The translations under genes were made by a program, and so were the position numbers. Of a stretch of DNA of 64,000 nucleotides, positions 57,402-64,000 are shown piece by piece (positions within the stretch are counted from its first letter, which is position 1; every line of letters starts with the position of its first letter). The notes beneath the pieces are model-generated. The model saw only the letters and a list, made by a program, of their open reading frames with translations, was not told the DNA's origin and ran no database searches. The stretch spans positions 1,210,001 through 1,274,000 of the forward strand of contig NZ_CALYLN010000001.1 of the NCBI RefSeq assembly GCF_944801835.1, read 5' to 3'. This stretch comes from Bartonella sp. B1099. Lineage in GTDB: Bacteria; Pseudomonadota; Alphaproteobacteria; Rhizobiales; Rhizobiaceae.

Positions 57402-58721
57402 TTGAAGAAAGATTTTTTTACTTCATCGATCGACCCTAAAGTTAATAAAAATCATCCACTTGCAGAAAGAATGCGTCCTTGTTCTCTCAATGACGTTGTG
57501 GGACAAAAACATTTAATTGGAGAGGATGGTTTGCTTTCACGGATGGTGGCAGCGGGCTCAATTGGATCGATGATTTTTTGGGGGCCTCCAGGGACCGGAA
57601 AAACAACGGTTGCACGTTTGTTAGCACTTGAAACAAATTTCGCATTTGAACAAGTTTCTGCTATTTTTACAGGCGTTTCTGAACTTAAAAAGATTTTTGA
57701 AGTTGCACAGAGGCGTTTTATGTCTGGGGATAAAACGCTTCTTTTTGTTGATGAAATTCATCGGTTTAATCGTGCACAGCAGGATAGTTTTCTTCCTGTG
57801 ATGGAAGATGGTACGGTGATCCTGATCGGTGCAACAACTGAAAATCCTTCTTTTGAACTTAATGCTGCTCTTCTTTCGCGTGCGCGGGTTTTAACATTTC
57901 TTTCTCATGATCATGAAAGTTTAGGCATGCTTTTGAAGCGTGCTGAAAAAGTGGTAGGAAAGTTACTTCCTTTGGATGATGGGGCCAGAGACGTTTTGAT
58001 AGGGATGTCTGATGGTGATGCGCGGGTAGCATTGACATTAGCAGAGGAAGTTTGGTCTGTCGTGCATCCCGGAGAGATTCTTGATGCTGGTGCGTTGCAA
58101 AAAGTTATTCAGCGTCGTGCACCCATTTATGATAAAGGACGAGATGGGCACTATAATCTCATTTCAGCGTTGCATAAATCTGTTCGTGGCTCTGATCCTG
58201 ATGCGGCACTTTATTATTTAGCTCGTATGTTGGATGCTGGTGAAGATCCTCTCTATATTGGGCGAAGATTGGTTCGTATGGCTGTTGAAGATGTTGGTTT
58301 GGCGGATCCTCAAGCTCTTGTCATTTGTAATGCAGCAAAAGACGCCTATGATTACTTAGGATCACCAGAAGGAGAATTGGCTTTGGCGCAGGCATGTCTC
58401 TATGTTGCAACTGCACCAAAGTCAAATGCGACATATCTCGCGTATAAAGCTGCACGGCGTTGCGCACAAAAAAATGGTTCTTTACCGCCTCCTAAACATA
58501 TCCTTAATGCACCGACGAAATTGATGAAGGAGGAAGGGTATGGAGAGGGTTATTGTTATGACCATGATGAACCGGATGCTTTCTCTGGACAAGAATATTT
58601 TCCTGAAAAACTTGGGCGCCAGAGTTATTATAAACCAGTTGAGCGTGGATTTGAGCGTGAAATTGTGAAGCGTCTTGAATGGTGGAAACAATTGCGCAAA
58701 AAACGTAAAAACCAACCATAA
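57402..58721 (+). CDS. rarA: Replication-associated recombination protein A (RarA/MgsA)
   Basis: AAA+ ATPase related to the clamp loader that acts at stalled replication forks. 439 residues from TTG 57402, chosen because TGAGG lies 6 nt upstream; a TTG at 57390 overlaps the protease stop and is a second option. The core starts PLAERMRPCSLNDVVGQKHL. Walker A GPPGTGKTT near residue 62, Walker B LLFVDEIHRFNRAQQDSF near 112, and sensor GATTENPSFELNAALLSR. The C-terminal tetramer region has YYLARMLDAGEDPLYIGRRL and ends in a basic tail (LRKKRKNQP). The order htrA-rarA is common in Rhizobiales. Confidence 0.92.
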   Translation: MKKDFFTSSIDPKVNKNHPLAERMRPCSLNDVVGQKHLIGEDGLLSRMVAAGSIGSMIFWGPPGTGKTTVARLLALETNFAFEQVSAIFTGVSELKKIFEVAQRRFMSGDKTLLFVDEIHRFNRAQQDSFLPVMEDGTVILIGATTENPSFELNAALLSRARVLTFLSHDHESLGMLLKRAEKVVGKLLPLDDGARDVLIGMSDGDARVALTLAEEVWSVVHPGEILDAGALQKVIQRRAPIYDKGRDGHYNLISALHKSVRGSDPDAALYYLARMLDAGEDPLYIGRRLVRMAVEDVGLADPQALVICNAAKDAYDYLGSPEGELALAQACLYVATAPKSNATYLAYKAARRCAQKNGSLPPPKHILNAPTKLMKEEGYGEGYCYDHDEPDAFSGQEYFPEKLGRQSYYKPVERGFEREIVKRLEWWKQLRKKRKNQP

Positions 58722-59044
58722 AATTGGGATTAGAACACATTTTTTATTCCTCATGTCGTTGTATGAACTTTAGTTTATATTTAAACACTTATTGCATTAT
58801 CCGTAGAACAATTTTTTGATCTCTTCAAAGGCATATTTTTTTATGGATTCAAATTTAAGAAATATGTCATTCAACTCTTAAAGCTACTTTATTTTTGTGG
58901 TTTTAATTGACTAAGATATTGATTAATAATCATTATTAACTGTTTTGTATGTTGAATGAGAGCTCCAAATACCGTACGTTCTCTCATTCTAAATCTCATT
59001 AATCACAACCATTCGCTTGTATGTTACATGCTGGATTAACGTGT

Positions 59045-59340
59045 GATAAAAATTCTACAAGAAAAAATTAAAAATAACTCTTATGAAGAGTTTCAAATGT
59101 CGAGAGCCATCGCAACATTGGGGGGCTGGGAAAGGGTGTGGTAGTGTAATGATTGTGGTGCTGAGTTGTTCCAAGCGTAAAGAGGTTGGTGCTCAATGGA
59201 TTTCACAATATATCATTCACGAGTGCTGTCGCGAAATGGGTGTAGCGAGGAGCGTTAAAAGACCCCTTTTAAAACAAGTGCGTGAATATGCAAACACAAA
59301 GGTGTTCTGTTCTTTGATGCAGTAGGGTGTGGTTTTGATT
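59045..59340 (+). pseudogene. Decayed integrase 5' end (fragment 6)
   Basis: Parallels 62525-62800. GATAAAAATTCTACAAGAAA and the ACTCTTATGAAGAGT start region match the upstream DNA and start there. The frame 59083-59325 still reads HWGAGKG..., then VGAQWISQYIIHECCREMGV and LLKQVREYANTK, against GAQWIYRYTLHGRRREMGLG and SLKQARELANQW in the better copies. Start codon lost, about 80 codons left, and it ends in a stop at 59323. Similarity even upstream of the start (CATTCTAAATCTCATTAATC near 58985) shows the repeat includes the promoter region. Confidence 0.8.
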
Positions 59341-59580
59341 GATGAGGCATTTTTATGTGATTAAGGTTGTAGCTTGACACGAGGTTTTGTACTAAGTGGG
59401 AATGCTATGTTTATATAAAATCAATAACTTATATAAAGGTAAGGGAATTTTATGGTTATTGATTTTATTAGCTTATTTTTATGTCTGTCCCGAACCTTTT
59501 AATAGCTTATTCTCAATCATTTTGTCCAAATATGAAACTAAATTTGGTCGTATAGAACTTGACTCTTATTTTTATTAATC

Positions 59581-59600
59581 GTATAGTATCAGTATACAAT
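59581..59600 (+). promoter_or_regulatory. Probable operator/promoter of the HigBA pair
   Basis: GTATAGTATCAGTATAC, an imperfect palindrome (GTATA...TATAC) ending about 15 nt before the toxin start and overlapping a TATAGT-type -10 box. Antitoxins of this class normally bind such sites to autoregulate. Assignment is from position and symmetry. Confidence 0.45.
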
Positions 59601-59611
59601 AAGGGGCGGTA

Positions 59612-59893
59612 ATGGCGATTGTGAGTTTCAAACATAAGGGCTTAAAATTATTTTATACAACAGGGTTTACAAAAGCTATTCAAGCAGATCACGTAAAGAA
59701 ATTACGCGTTATCTTAACGGCTTTAACAAGTGCTACTACGCCCGAAATGTTGAAAGCACCTGCCTTTAAAATGCATCCTCTTAAAGGTGAACTTACAGGA
59801 TATTATTCTATATGGGTGAATGGTAATTGGCGTGTTACTTTTCGCTTTATAGGAACAGATGTGGAGCTTGTTGATTATCAAGACTACCATTGA
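59612..59893 (+). CDS. higB: HigB-like toxin (RelE/HigB superfamily)
   Basis: 93 residues. Ribosome-dependent mRNA interferase class. KHKGLKLFYTTGFTKAIQAD near the start, KLRVILTALTSATTPEMLKA in the middle, and the end with FKMHPLKGELTGYYSIWVNG followed by NWRVTFRF, which is the conserved catalytic-edge block of the HigB (killer) family. AAGGGGCGG supplies the SD. The antitoxin follows after 15 nt, the toxin-first order typical of higBA. It lies amid integrase remnants, consistent with a mobile-element addiction pair. Appears intact. Confidence 0.9.
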   Translation: MAIVSFKHKGLKLFYTTGFTKAIQADHVKKLRVILTALTSATTPEMLKAPAFKMHPLKGELTGYYSIWVNGNWRVTFRFIGTDVELVDYQDYH

Positions 59894-59908
59894 TGAAAGG
59901 AATAAAAA

Positions 59909-60208
59909 ATGATGCATAATCCTGCACATCCGGGTGAAGTTCTAAAGGTCGCTTTTTTGGAAGAAATGGGGCTATCAATACAAAAATTAGCTGATCACCT
60001 CCATATGACAAGAGCTTCTCTCTCAAGAGTGATTAACGGTCATGCTTCTATGAGTACCGAGCTTGCGATTAAATTAGAATTAGCTGGTTTTAGTAAAGCA
60101 AAATTTTGGTTAGATATGCAAACAAACTATAATTTATGGCAAACAATGCAACAGGCACAACCAACTATTTCTCCTCTAGTTTCTGAGGATAATCAAACAC
60201 ACATTTGA
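59909..60208 (+). CDS. higA: HigA-like antitoxin (XRE family)
   Basis: 99 residues, from ATG 59909 or the next codon 59912. The family start HNPAHPGEVLKVAFLEEMGL is followed by a helix-turn-helix (SIQKLADHLHMTRASLSRVI, then NGHASMSTELAIKLELAGFS). KFWLDMQTNYNLWQTMQQ is the conserved linker to the C-terminal helix. It should bind and neutralise the toxin and repress the pair. GAAAGG lies before the start. The tail after the helix is polar. Confidence 0.9.
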   Translation: MMHNPAHPGEVLKVAFLEEMGLSIQKLADHLHMTRASLSRVINGHASMSTELAIKLELAGFSKAKFWLDMQTNYNLWQTMQQAQPTISPLVSEDNQTHI

Positions 60209-60263
60209 TTTTATTCATAATTTTTCTGGTGCTTTTCTTTGTTTTTAGCTGCTACCCATTGCC

Positions 60264-61033
60264 TTAGTTTTTTTGAAGTTTTTTAATTGTTTCTATTGCT
60301 AGACGTTTTCTATCGGCTGTTTTGGTATAAAGGGGTGCCATTTTATCTTCTGTCCAGCCAAAAAGCGCTTTCATTTGTGAAACTGTAGCACCAGCATTAG
60401 CAGCACGTGTTACTGCTAATTTTCTCAATCCATTGGCTGATTTTTTAATTCCAGCTTGATTACACGCTTCACGAAACAAGTTGCCAAAACTTTCTTTTAC
60501 AAGCTTATTTCCACTTTTACCACAAATGAATGTTTCATCACCTACAGGACCAATTTTAAGAGTTTCTGCAAGTTCTGGTAAAATAGGTAGAAAAACATCT
60601 GTTTTAAATTGGCTCTTTTCTGTTTTGAGATGAATAATATTATCTTTAACATTTTTCCAGCCAATGCGAACGGCATCACCACGACGTAAGCCGTATACAA
60701 AAGCACATCAATCCCAATATGTTTAGAAACATTGTTTAGAATTCTATATTTAACTTTTTTCGTTGACTCTGATTGATTATGCCATTGCATGCTTTGTAAA
60801 TACTGATGCAATAACCAGTCAAAAGATCCTTCTGTAAGCTTAGTGCGTTTTATTATTTTAGAAGAGCCATTTTGCGCATGCTTAAGGGCAAGCGTATAAT
60901 TATCAACAAATTCTTGTGTTCCGTAAGTTCCTTCAATCCGAAGCCGTGGTCCATGACCAATACGGACATACCATATGATTTTACCATGGCGTGTACGTTC
61001 ACGAACAAGATAGGGTGGACGACGCTTTGGCAT
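60264..61033 (-). pseudogene. Phage tyrosine integrase, frameshifted
   Basis: Distinct from the 62562-type integrases. The N-terminal frame from ATG 61033 (MPKRRPPYLVRERTRHGKII) is intact to about 60690. There the catalytic region reads on in another frame as YGLRRGDAVRIGWKNVKDN, which holds the first catalytic Arg, and continues through KTEKSQFKTDVFLPILPELA to the final frame (ANGLRKLAVTRAANAGATVS, MKALFGWTEDKMAPLYT) ending at 60264. The His/Arg and Tyr boxes are present. A single shift disabled it recently, because both sides are well preserved. It follows the small gene at 61036-61287 by 2 nt. Confidence 0.82.
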
Positions 61034-61035
61034 GG

Positions 61036-61287
61036 TTAGAATTCTATGCCGTCAACAGAGGGGCAAGAAGGGTGAGTACTACATTCTTCTTGTTCGTTTT
61101 CAAGAGGTGGAAAGTCTTCAATACTGTAAGCATTATTCCTTGTTGTTGGTGGTGTTATAGTTTTATTGATATGAATTAATAACTCTCCAGTAGGTTTGAT
61201 TTCTACAACCTCTGCTCCTTGTTTTTTGGCTTCTCTTAACGCGCGTGCAATGGCTGGTTGTGTTATGGTAGGTGGGCGGTGTGCCAT
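61036..61287 (-). CDS. Small phage protein upstream of the integrase
   Basis: 83 residues. N-terminal ITQPAIARALREAKKQGAEV and VEIKPTGELLIHINK resemble small proteins found just before integrases in alphaproteobacterial prophages, whose function I do not know. The second half is Pro/Glu/Cys-rich and probably disordered. SD AAGGGGAATAG precedes ATG. It ends 2 nt before the integrase start, so the two were co-transcribed. It may be an excision or accessory factor, but nothing shows this. Confidence 0.6.
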   Translation of the reverse strand: MAHRPPTITQPAIARALREAKKQGAEVVEIKPTGELLIHINKTITPPTTRNNAYSIEDFPPLENEQEECSTHPSCPSVDGIEF

Positions 61288-61416
61288 GTCTATTCCCCTT
61301 AATTTAGGTGCAATTCACCCGTGGTGTGAATCACGAATGGGTTGAAAAATGTTAGGAAAGGGTGGAGATAGAGGTGTTATAGAGCACCTTCGGTTTAAAA
61401 AATTGCAAGTTATGTG

Positions 61417-61881
61417 TTAGATGTGTTTAATTTCATATTTCCAATTTGTTAGTTGTGTAATAGCCGTCGTAATTTCTCCCCTATGACACATGCACACATC
61501 AGATTCAAAACAAGTAATAGCAACACGTTTTTTATCTAAAAAAATCTGGTATAATTTTTCTATTGCATGAAGATTATCCTTAAGAGTTGTATTTTGATAA
61601 TCTTCAAAAAGATGTTCATAATCTTCTCGTGTTTTCAGATTGCGTCTTTTTTCAGAGGCAATTCCAAGTTCAGGCAAGTGTATATATTCAATGCCAATGT
61701 TGCTTACAGCTTTCTCTAATTGCCTTTTTGAAAAACCATGTTTTCTACTTATTGGATTTTTACGAACATCACACAAAATTTTAACATTGTTTTCTATGAG
61801 GCAATTCAGATAATGGTCTAGTGATTTTCCTTCATAACCAATGGTAAAAAAACAAGGCTTCTCATCTTTGGTATTACACAT
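61417..61881 (-). CDS. DUF488 family protein
   Basis: 154 residues from ATG 61881 (MCNTKDEKPCFFTIGYEGKS) with AAGGA upstream; the frame opens at 61938 without support. Family marks are FFTIGYEGKSLDHYLNCL, ILCDVRKNPISRKHGFSKRQ, YIHLPELGI, and the C-terminal VAITCFESDVCMCHRGEITT holding the Cys/His pair. DUF488 proteins are of unknown function, often near DNA-repair or mobile genes. It lies between phage recombinase and integrase remnants, all on the minus strand, and seems intact. Confidence 0.85.
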   Translation of the reverse strand: MCNTKDEKPCFFTIGYEGKSLDHYLNCLIENNVKILCDVRKNPISRKHGFSKRQLEKAVSNIGIEYIHLPELGIASEKRRNLKTREDYEHLFEDYQNTTLKDNLHAIEKLYQIFLDKKRVAITCFESDVCMCHRGEITTAITQLTNWKYEIKHI

Positions 61882-61942
61882 GTTTAATTTCCTTATATGG
61901 GTGGGGGCTAGGGAATATGCGAGAACAAAGCCCCCCAAAAGT

Positions 61943-62382
61943 TCAGGCGGCTTTAGTTGAGATTCTTTGTATCTCTCGTTCTATTTCTGCTAAAAAGCTT
62001 TCAACCGCTTGATTAATCTCTTCAATTTTCTTTTCATCACGGTGGATGCGTTTGATTTTCATACGAAAGAGAGATGAATCGCTCGTAAAACGTGGGTCAT
62101 AACTGATAAAATCACACCATTTGCGCCCCGTACAAGCCATTTGAAACTGCATTTGTGCAAGATATTCTGGTTTGATTTCGTTATCGATAATGAACCGCAT
62201 ATGATTAGTCGATCTAGGACATTTGATTTCGATTAACCCATCTTCATCAATCAGACCATCAGGGCTAGCCCCCGCCATTTTTATTGTGGGGTGTTGAATA
62301 AAGCCGCACCTTGTGACTTCAATATCATAAATGAATGCATATTCTCTCAAGGCATCTTCTTATGTTCAATTCCCCATCTCAT
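61943..62382 (-). pseudogene. YqaJ-type phage recombinase/exonuclease, truncated and frameshifted
   Basis: Lambda-exonuclease-type nuclease fragment. The main frame (to 62350) holds REYAFIYDIEVTRCGFIQHP, then IKMAGASPDGLIDEDGLIEI and KCP, which contains the Asp and Glu-x-Lys metal-binding residues of the family, and QFQMACTGRKWCDFISYDPR. Just upstream, MRWGIEH (62382-62362) is one frame out; joining them gives RWGIEHEEDALREYAF, as in the family. The N-terminal third before it is absent. Single-strand-annealing recombination function is therefore lost. Confidence 0.78.
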
Positions 62383-62561
62383 ATCTACAAGATATTGATT
62401 TATAAAGATAATCTATCGTTATTCATATTGAATTAGACCTTCGAATAACGTAAGATTCTCTCATTTCAAATCTCTCTATCTTGAATTAATCAAAACCACT
62501 CATTTGCACATAACAAGTGGGATGAGTGTGTGGATAAAATTTGTATAAGAAAGGACTAAAA

Positions 62562-63508
62562 ATGGCTCTTATGAACCGTCTTAATGCAAGATCTGTCGCA
62601 ACATTGGGAGCTGGCAAATAGTGTGATGGTGCCGGCTAAAGATGGTGGTGCTCAATGGCTTTATCGTTATACCATTCACGGGCGCCGTCGTGAAATGGGC
62701 TTGGGTGCCTTAAGACATGTCTCTTTAAAAAAAGCCCGTGAATTGGCAAACCAATGGCGTTCTGTTTTACATGATGGGCGTGACCCTATTAAAGAACGTG
62801 AAAAACAAAAGCGTGAAGCAATGCGTAATCTCCATTATTTAAAAGATATCGCTTTGGATACTTTTGAAAGTCGTAAAGCTGAATTAAAAGGGGATGGGAA
62901 AGATGGACATTGGTTTGCACCTTTGCGGCTTTATATTCTCCCTAAATTAGGCTGTCTGCCCGTTTCTGAGATTACACAAACAGAGATACGCAATACCCTT
63001 GCCCCTATCTGGCATACAAAAGCTGATACAGCGCGTAAAGCACTGAATCGTCTTAATATTTGTCTCAAACATGCGGCTGCCTTAGGATTGAATGTTGATT
63101 TACAAGCAACAGAAAAAGCACGCGCTCTCTTAGGAAAGCAACTCCATAAAGCACAAAATATACCAGCCATGGATTGGAGAGATATACCGGCTTTTTATAA
63201 AACACTTTGCGAAAAAACAACCCTAACACAACTGGCTTTGCGCTTGCTTATCCTTACAGGGGTTCGTGCCAATTCCTTGCGTCATATTCGTGAAGATCAA
63301 GTTGAGGGTGATATCTGGACTATCCCTGCTGAGAATATGAAAGGTAGACGTGATGCTACAACAGAATTTCGCGTGCCTTTATCATCAGAAGCATTAGACA
63401 TTTTAAAACAAGCGCGTTTGCTTTCTCGCAACGATTTCTTTTTTTCTGCAACCGGTCGTGGTCCTCTTGCTGATAAGTGTATGGCTACGTATATGAGAAA
63501 AAATAAAA
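62562..63508 (+). pseudogene. Phage tyrosine integrase, disrupted copy A
   Basis: Begins MALMNRLNARSVATL at ATG 62562, then a TAG at codon 19 and a 17-nt deletion compared with the copy at 63957. From 62630 the correct reading resumes: GAQWLYRYTIHGRRREMGLG, then the core-binding and catalytic domains with ILTGVRANSLRHIREDQVEG (first catalytic Arg) and NMKGRRDATTEFRVPLSSEA. At 63508, after LADKCMATYMRKNKI, it runs into the inverted copy. The His-x-x-Arg and Tyr boxes are absent. SD GAAAGGAC is identical in both copies. Not functional. Confidence 0.88.
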
Positions 63509-63957
63509 TTGCGTATCTCTGTTTGGGTAATCTCAGAAACCGGCAGACAGCCTAATTTAGGGAGAATATGAAGGCGTAATGGTAAAAACCAATCCCCAGT
63601 TTTACCATCATTTTTTAATTCAGCTTTCCGACTTTCAAAAGCATCTAAAGCAATATCTTTTAAATAATGAAGATTGCTTATTGCCTCACGCTTTTGTTTA
63701 TCGCGTTCTTTAATGGGGTCACGCCCCTCACGCAAAACAGAACGCCATTGGTTTGCCAATTCACGTGCTTGTTTTAAAGAGACATCTCTTAAAGCACCCA
63801 AGCCCATTTCACGGCGCCGCCCGTGAAGGGTATAACGATAAATCCATTGAGCACCTCCATCTTTACGCTTATGGAGTAACAAGCCGGCACCATCATTATA
63901 TTTGCCAGCCTCCAATGTTGCGACAGACCTTGCATTAAGACGGTTCATAAGAGCCAT
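63509..63957 (-). pseudogene. Phage tyrosine integrase, truncated copy B (inverted)
   Basis: Starts MALMNRLNARSVATLEAGKY at ATG 63957 with GAAAGGAC upstream; a longer frame from 63978 is unlikely. The N-terminal arm and SAM-like regions are intact (LLLHKRKDGGAQWIYRYTLH, GRRREMGLGALRDVSLKQAR). At 63509, just past EITQTEIRN, the homology stops and the frame runs into the reverse complement of copy A, giving a junk tail. So only about 145 codons are genuine. It converges with copy A. Confidence 0.85.
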
Positions 63958-64000
63958 TTTTAGTCCTTTCTTATACAAATTTTATCCACACATTTATCCC

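Larger units (their letters stand above)
58722..59611. other. Gap holding an integrase fossil
   Basis: About 890 nt. 58722-58960 is AT-rich with no gene. 58977-59340 matches the upstream region and 5' end of the integrase family. 59345-59580 shows a 60-codon hydrophobic frame that I do not accept as a gene. Confidence 0.65.
62525..64000. repeat. Long inverted repeat of the integrase 5' region
   Basis: 62525-62992 (plus) and 63509-64000 (minus) are inverted copies of about 470-490 nt, including 40 nt or more before the start codon (TGTGTGGATAAAATTTGTAT in both). They differ by scattered substitutions and a 17-nt deletion. The spacer of about 515 nt is the rest of copy A. The right arm continues to the window edge and probably beyond. 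Confidence 0.85.

Noticed and set aside
59396..59578. 60-codon hydrophobic frame
   Set aside because: AT-rich and hydrophobic by composition, start region without a clear ribosome site, and next to an integrase fossil. No family recognised.

Overview
The window looks like a chromosomal segment of a Bartonella-type alphaproteobacterium (Hyphomicrobiales). The evidence is an AT-rich genome, a circularly permuted two-piece tmRNA with tag ANDNYAEARLAA, the rhizobial order thyA-folA-hflK-hflC-degP-miaA-ilvB, the order pcm-tolC-popZ-valS, an ExoR-like Sel1 protein, and many decayed phage integrases in wide intergenic gaps. The species cannot be fixed from sequence reading alone.

Layout. 1-6.7 kb: permuted ssrA (minus), a DUF2853 gene, and three tandem KgtP-like dicarboxylate transporters, each with its own terminator and a shared upstream motif. 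6.8-15.9 kb: nucleotide/folate genes (thyA, folA), membrane protease regulators (hflK, hflC), a periplasmic HtrA protease, miaA and ilvB. No ilvH follows ilvB. 16-19 kb: a decayed minus-strand cluster with a TauD-like dioxygenase, an MFS transporter and a D-2-hydroxyacid dehydrogenase, all broken. 19.6-24.1 kb: a deleted Mu/P2-type prophage. Helicase and transposase stubs are joined directly to a tail tape-measure gene, followed by gpU, gpX and a frameshifted gpD. Just beyond lies a regular array of six palindromes with a 35-37 nt period. 24.6-32.4 kb: tRNA-Asn, tRNA-Cys, pcm, tolC, popZ, valS and exoR. 32.4-36.7 kb: a gltIJKL-like glutamate/aspartate ABC importer and xthA, all minus.

36.8-55.8 kb is the long str-S10-spc-alpha ribosomal cluster (rpsL to rplQ, including fusA, tuf, secY, adk and rpoA), all plus, with a good promoter candidate before rpsL and a strong terminator after rplQ. 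rpoBC is not upstream of rpsL; xthA lies there divergently. A second HtrA protease and rarA follow. 58.7-64 kb is accessory DNA: integrase fragments, a HigBA toxin-antitoxin pair, a frameshifted tyrosine integrase, a DUF488 gene, a truncated YqaJ nuclease, and an inverted pair of truncated integrases.

The most unusual items are the covarying palindrome array at 24.1-24.3 kb and the repeated finding of the same integrase 5' end in at least eight states of decay, including places where no open frame remains. I found no clear new defence or biosynthetic system. The palindrome array is the best candidate for something undescribed.
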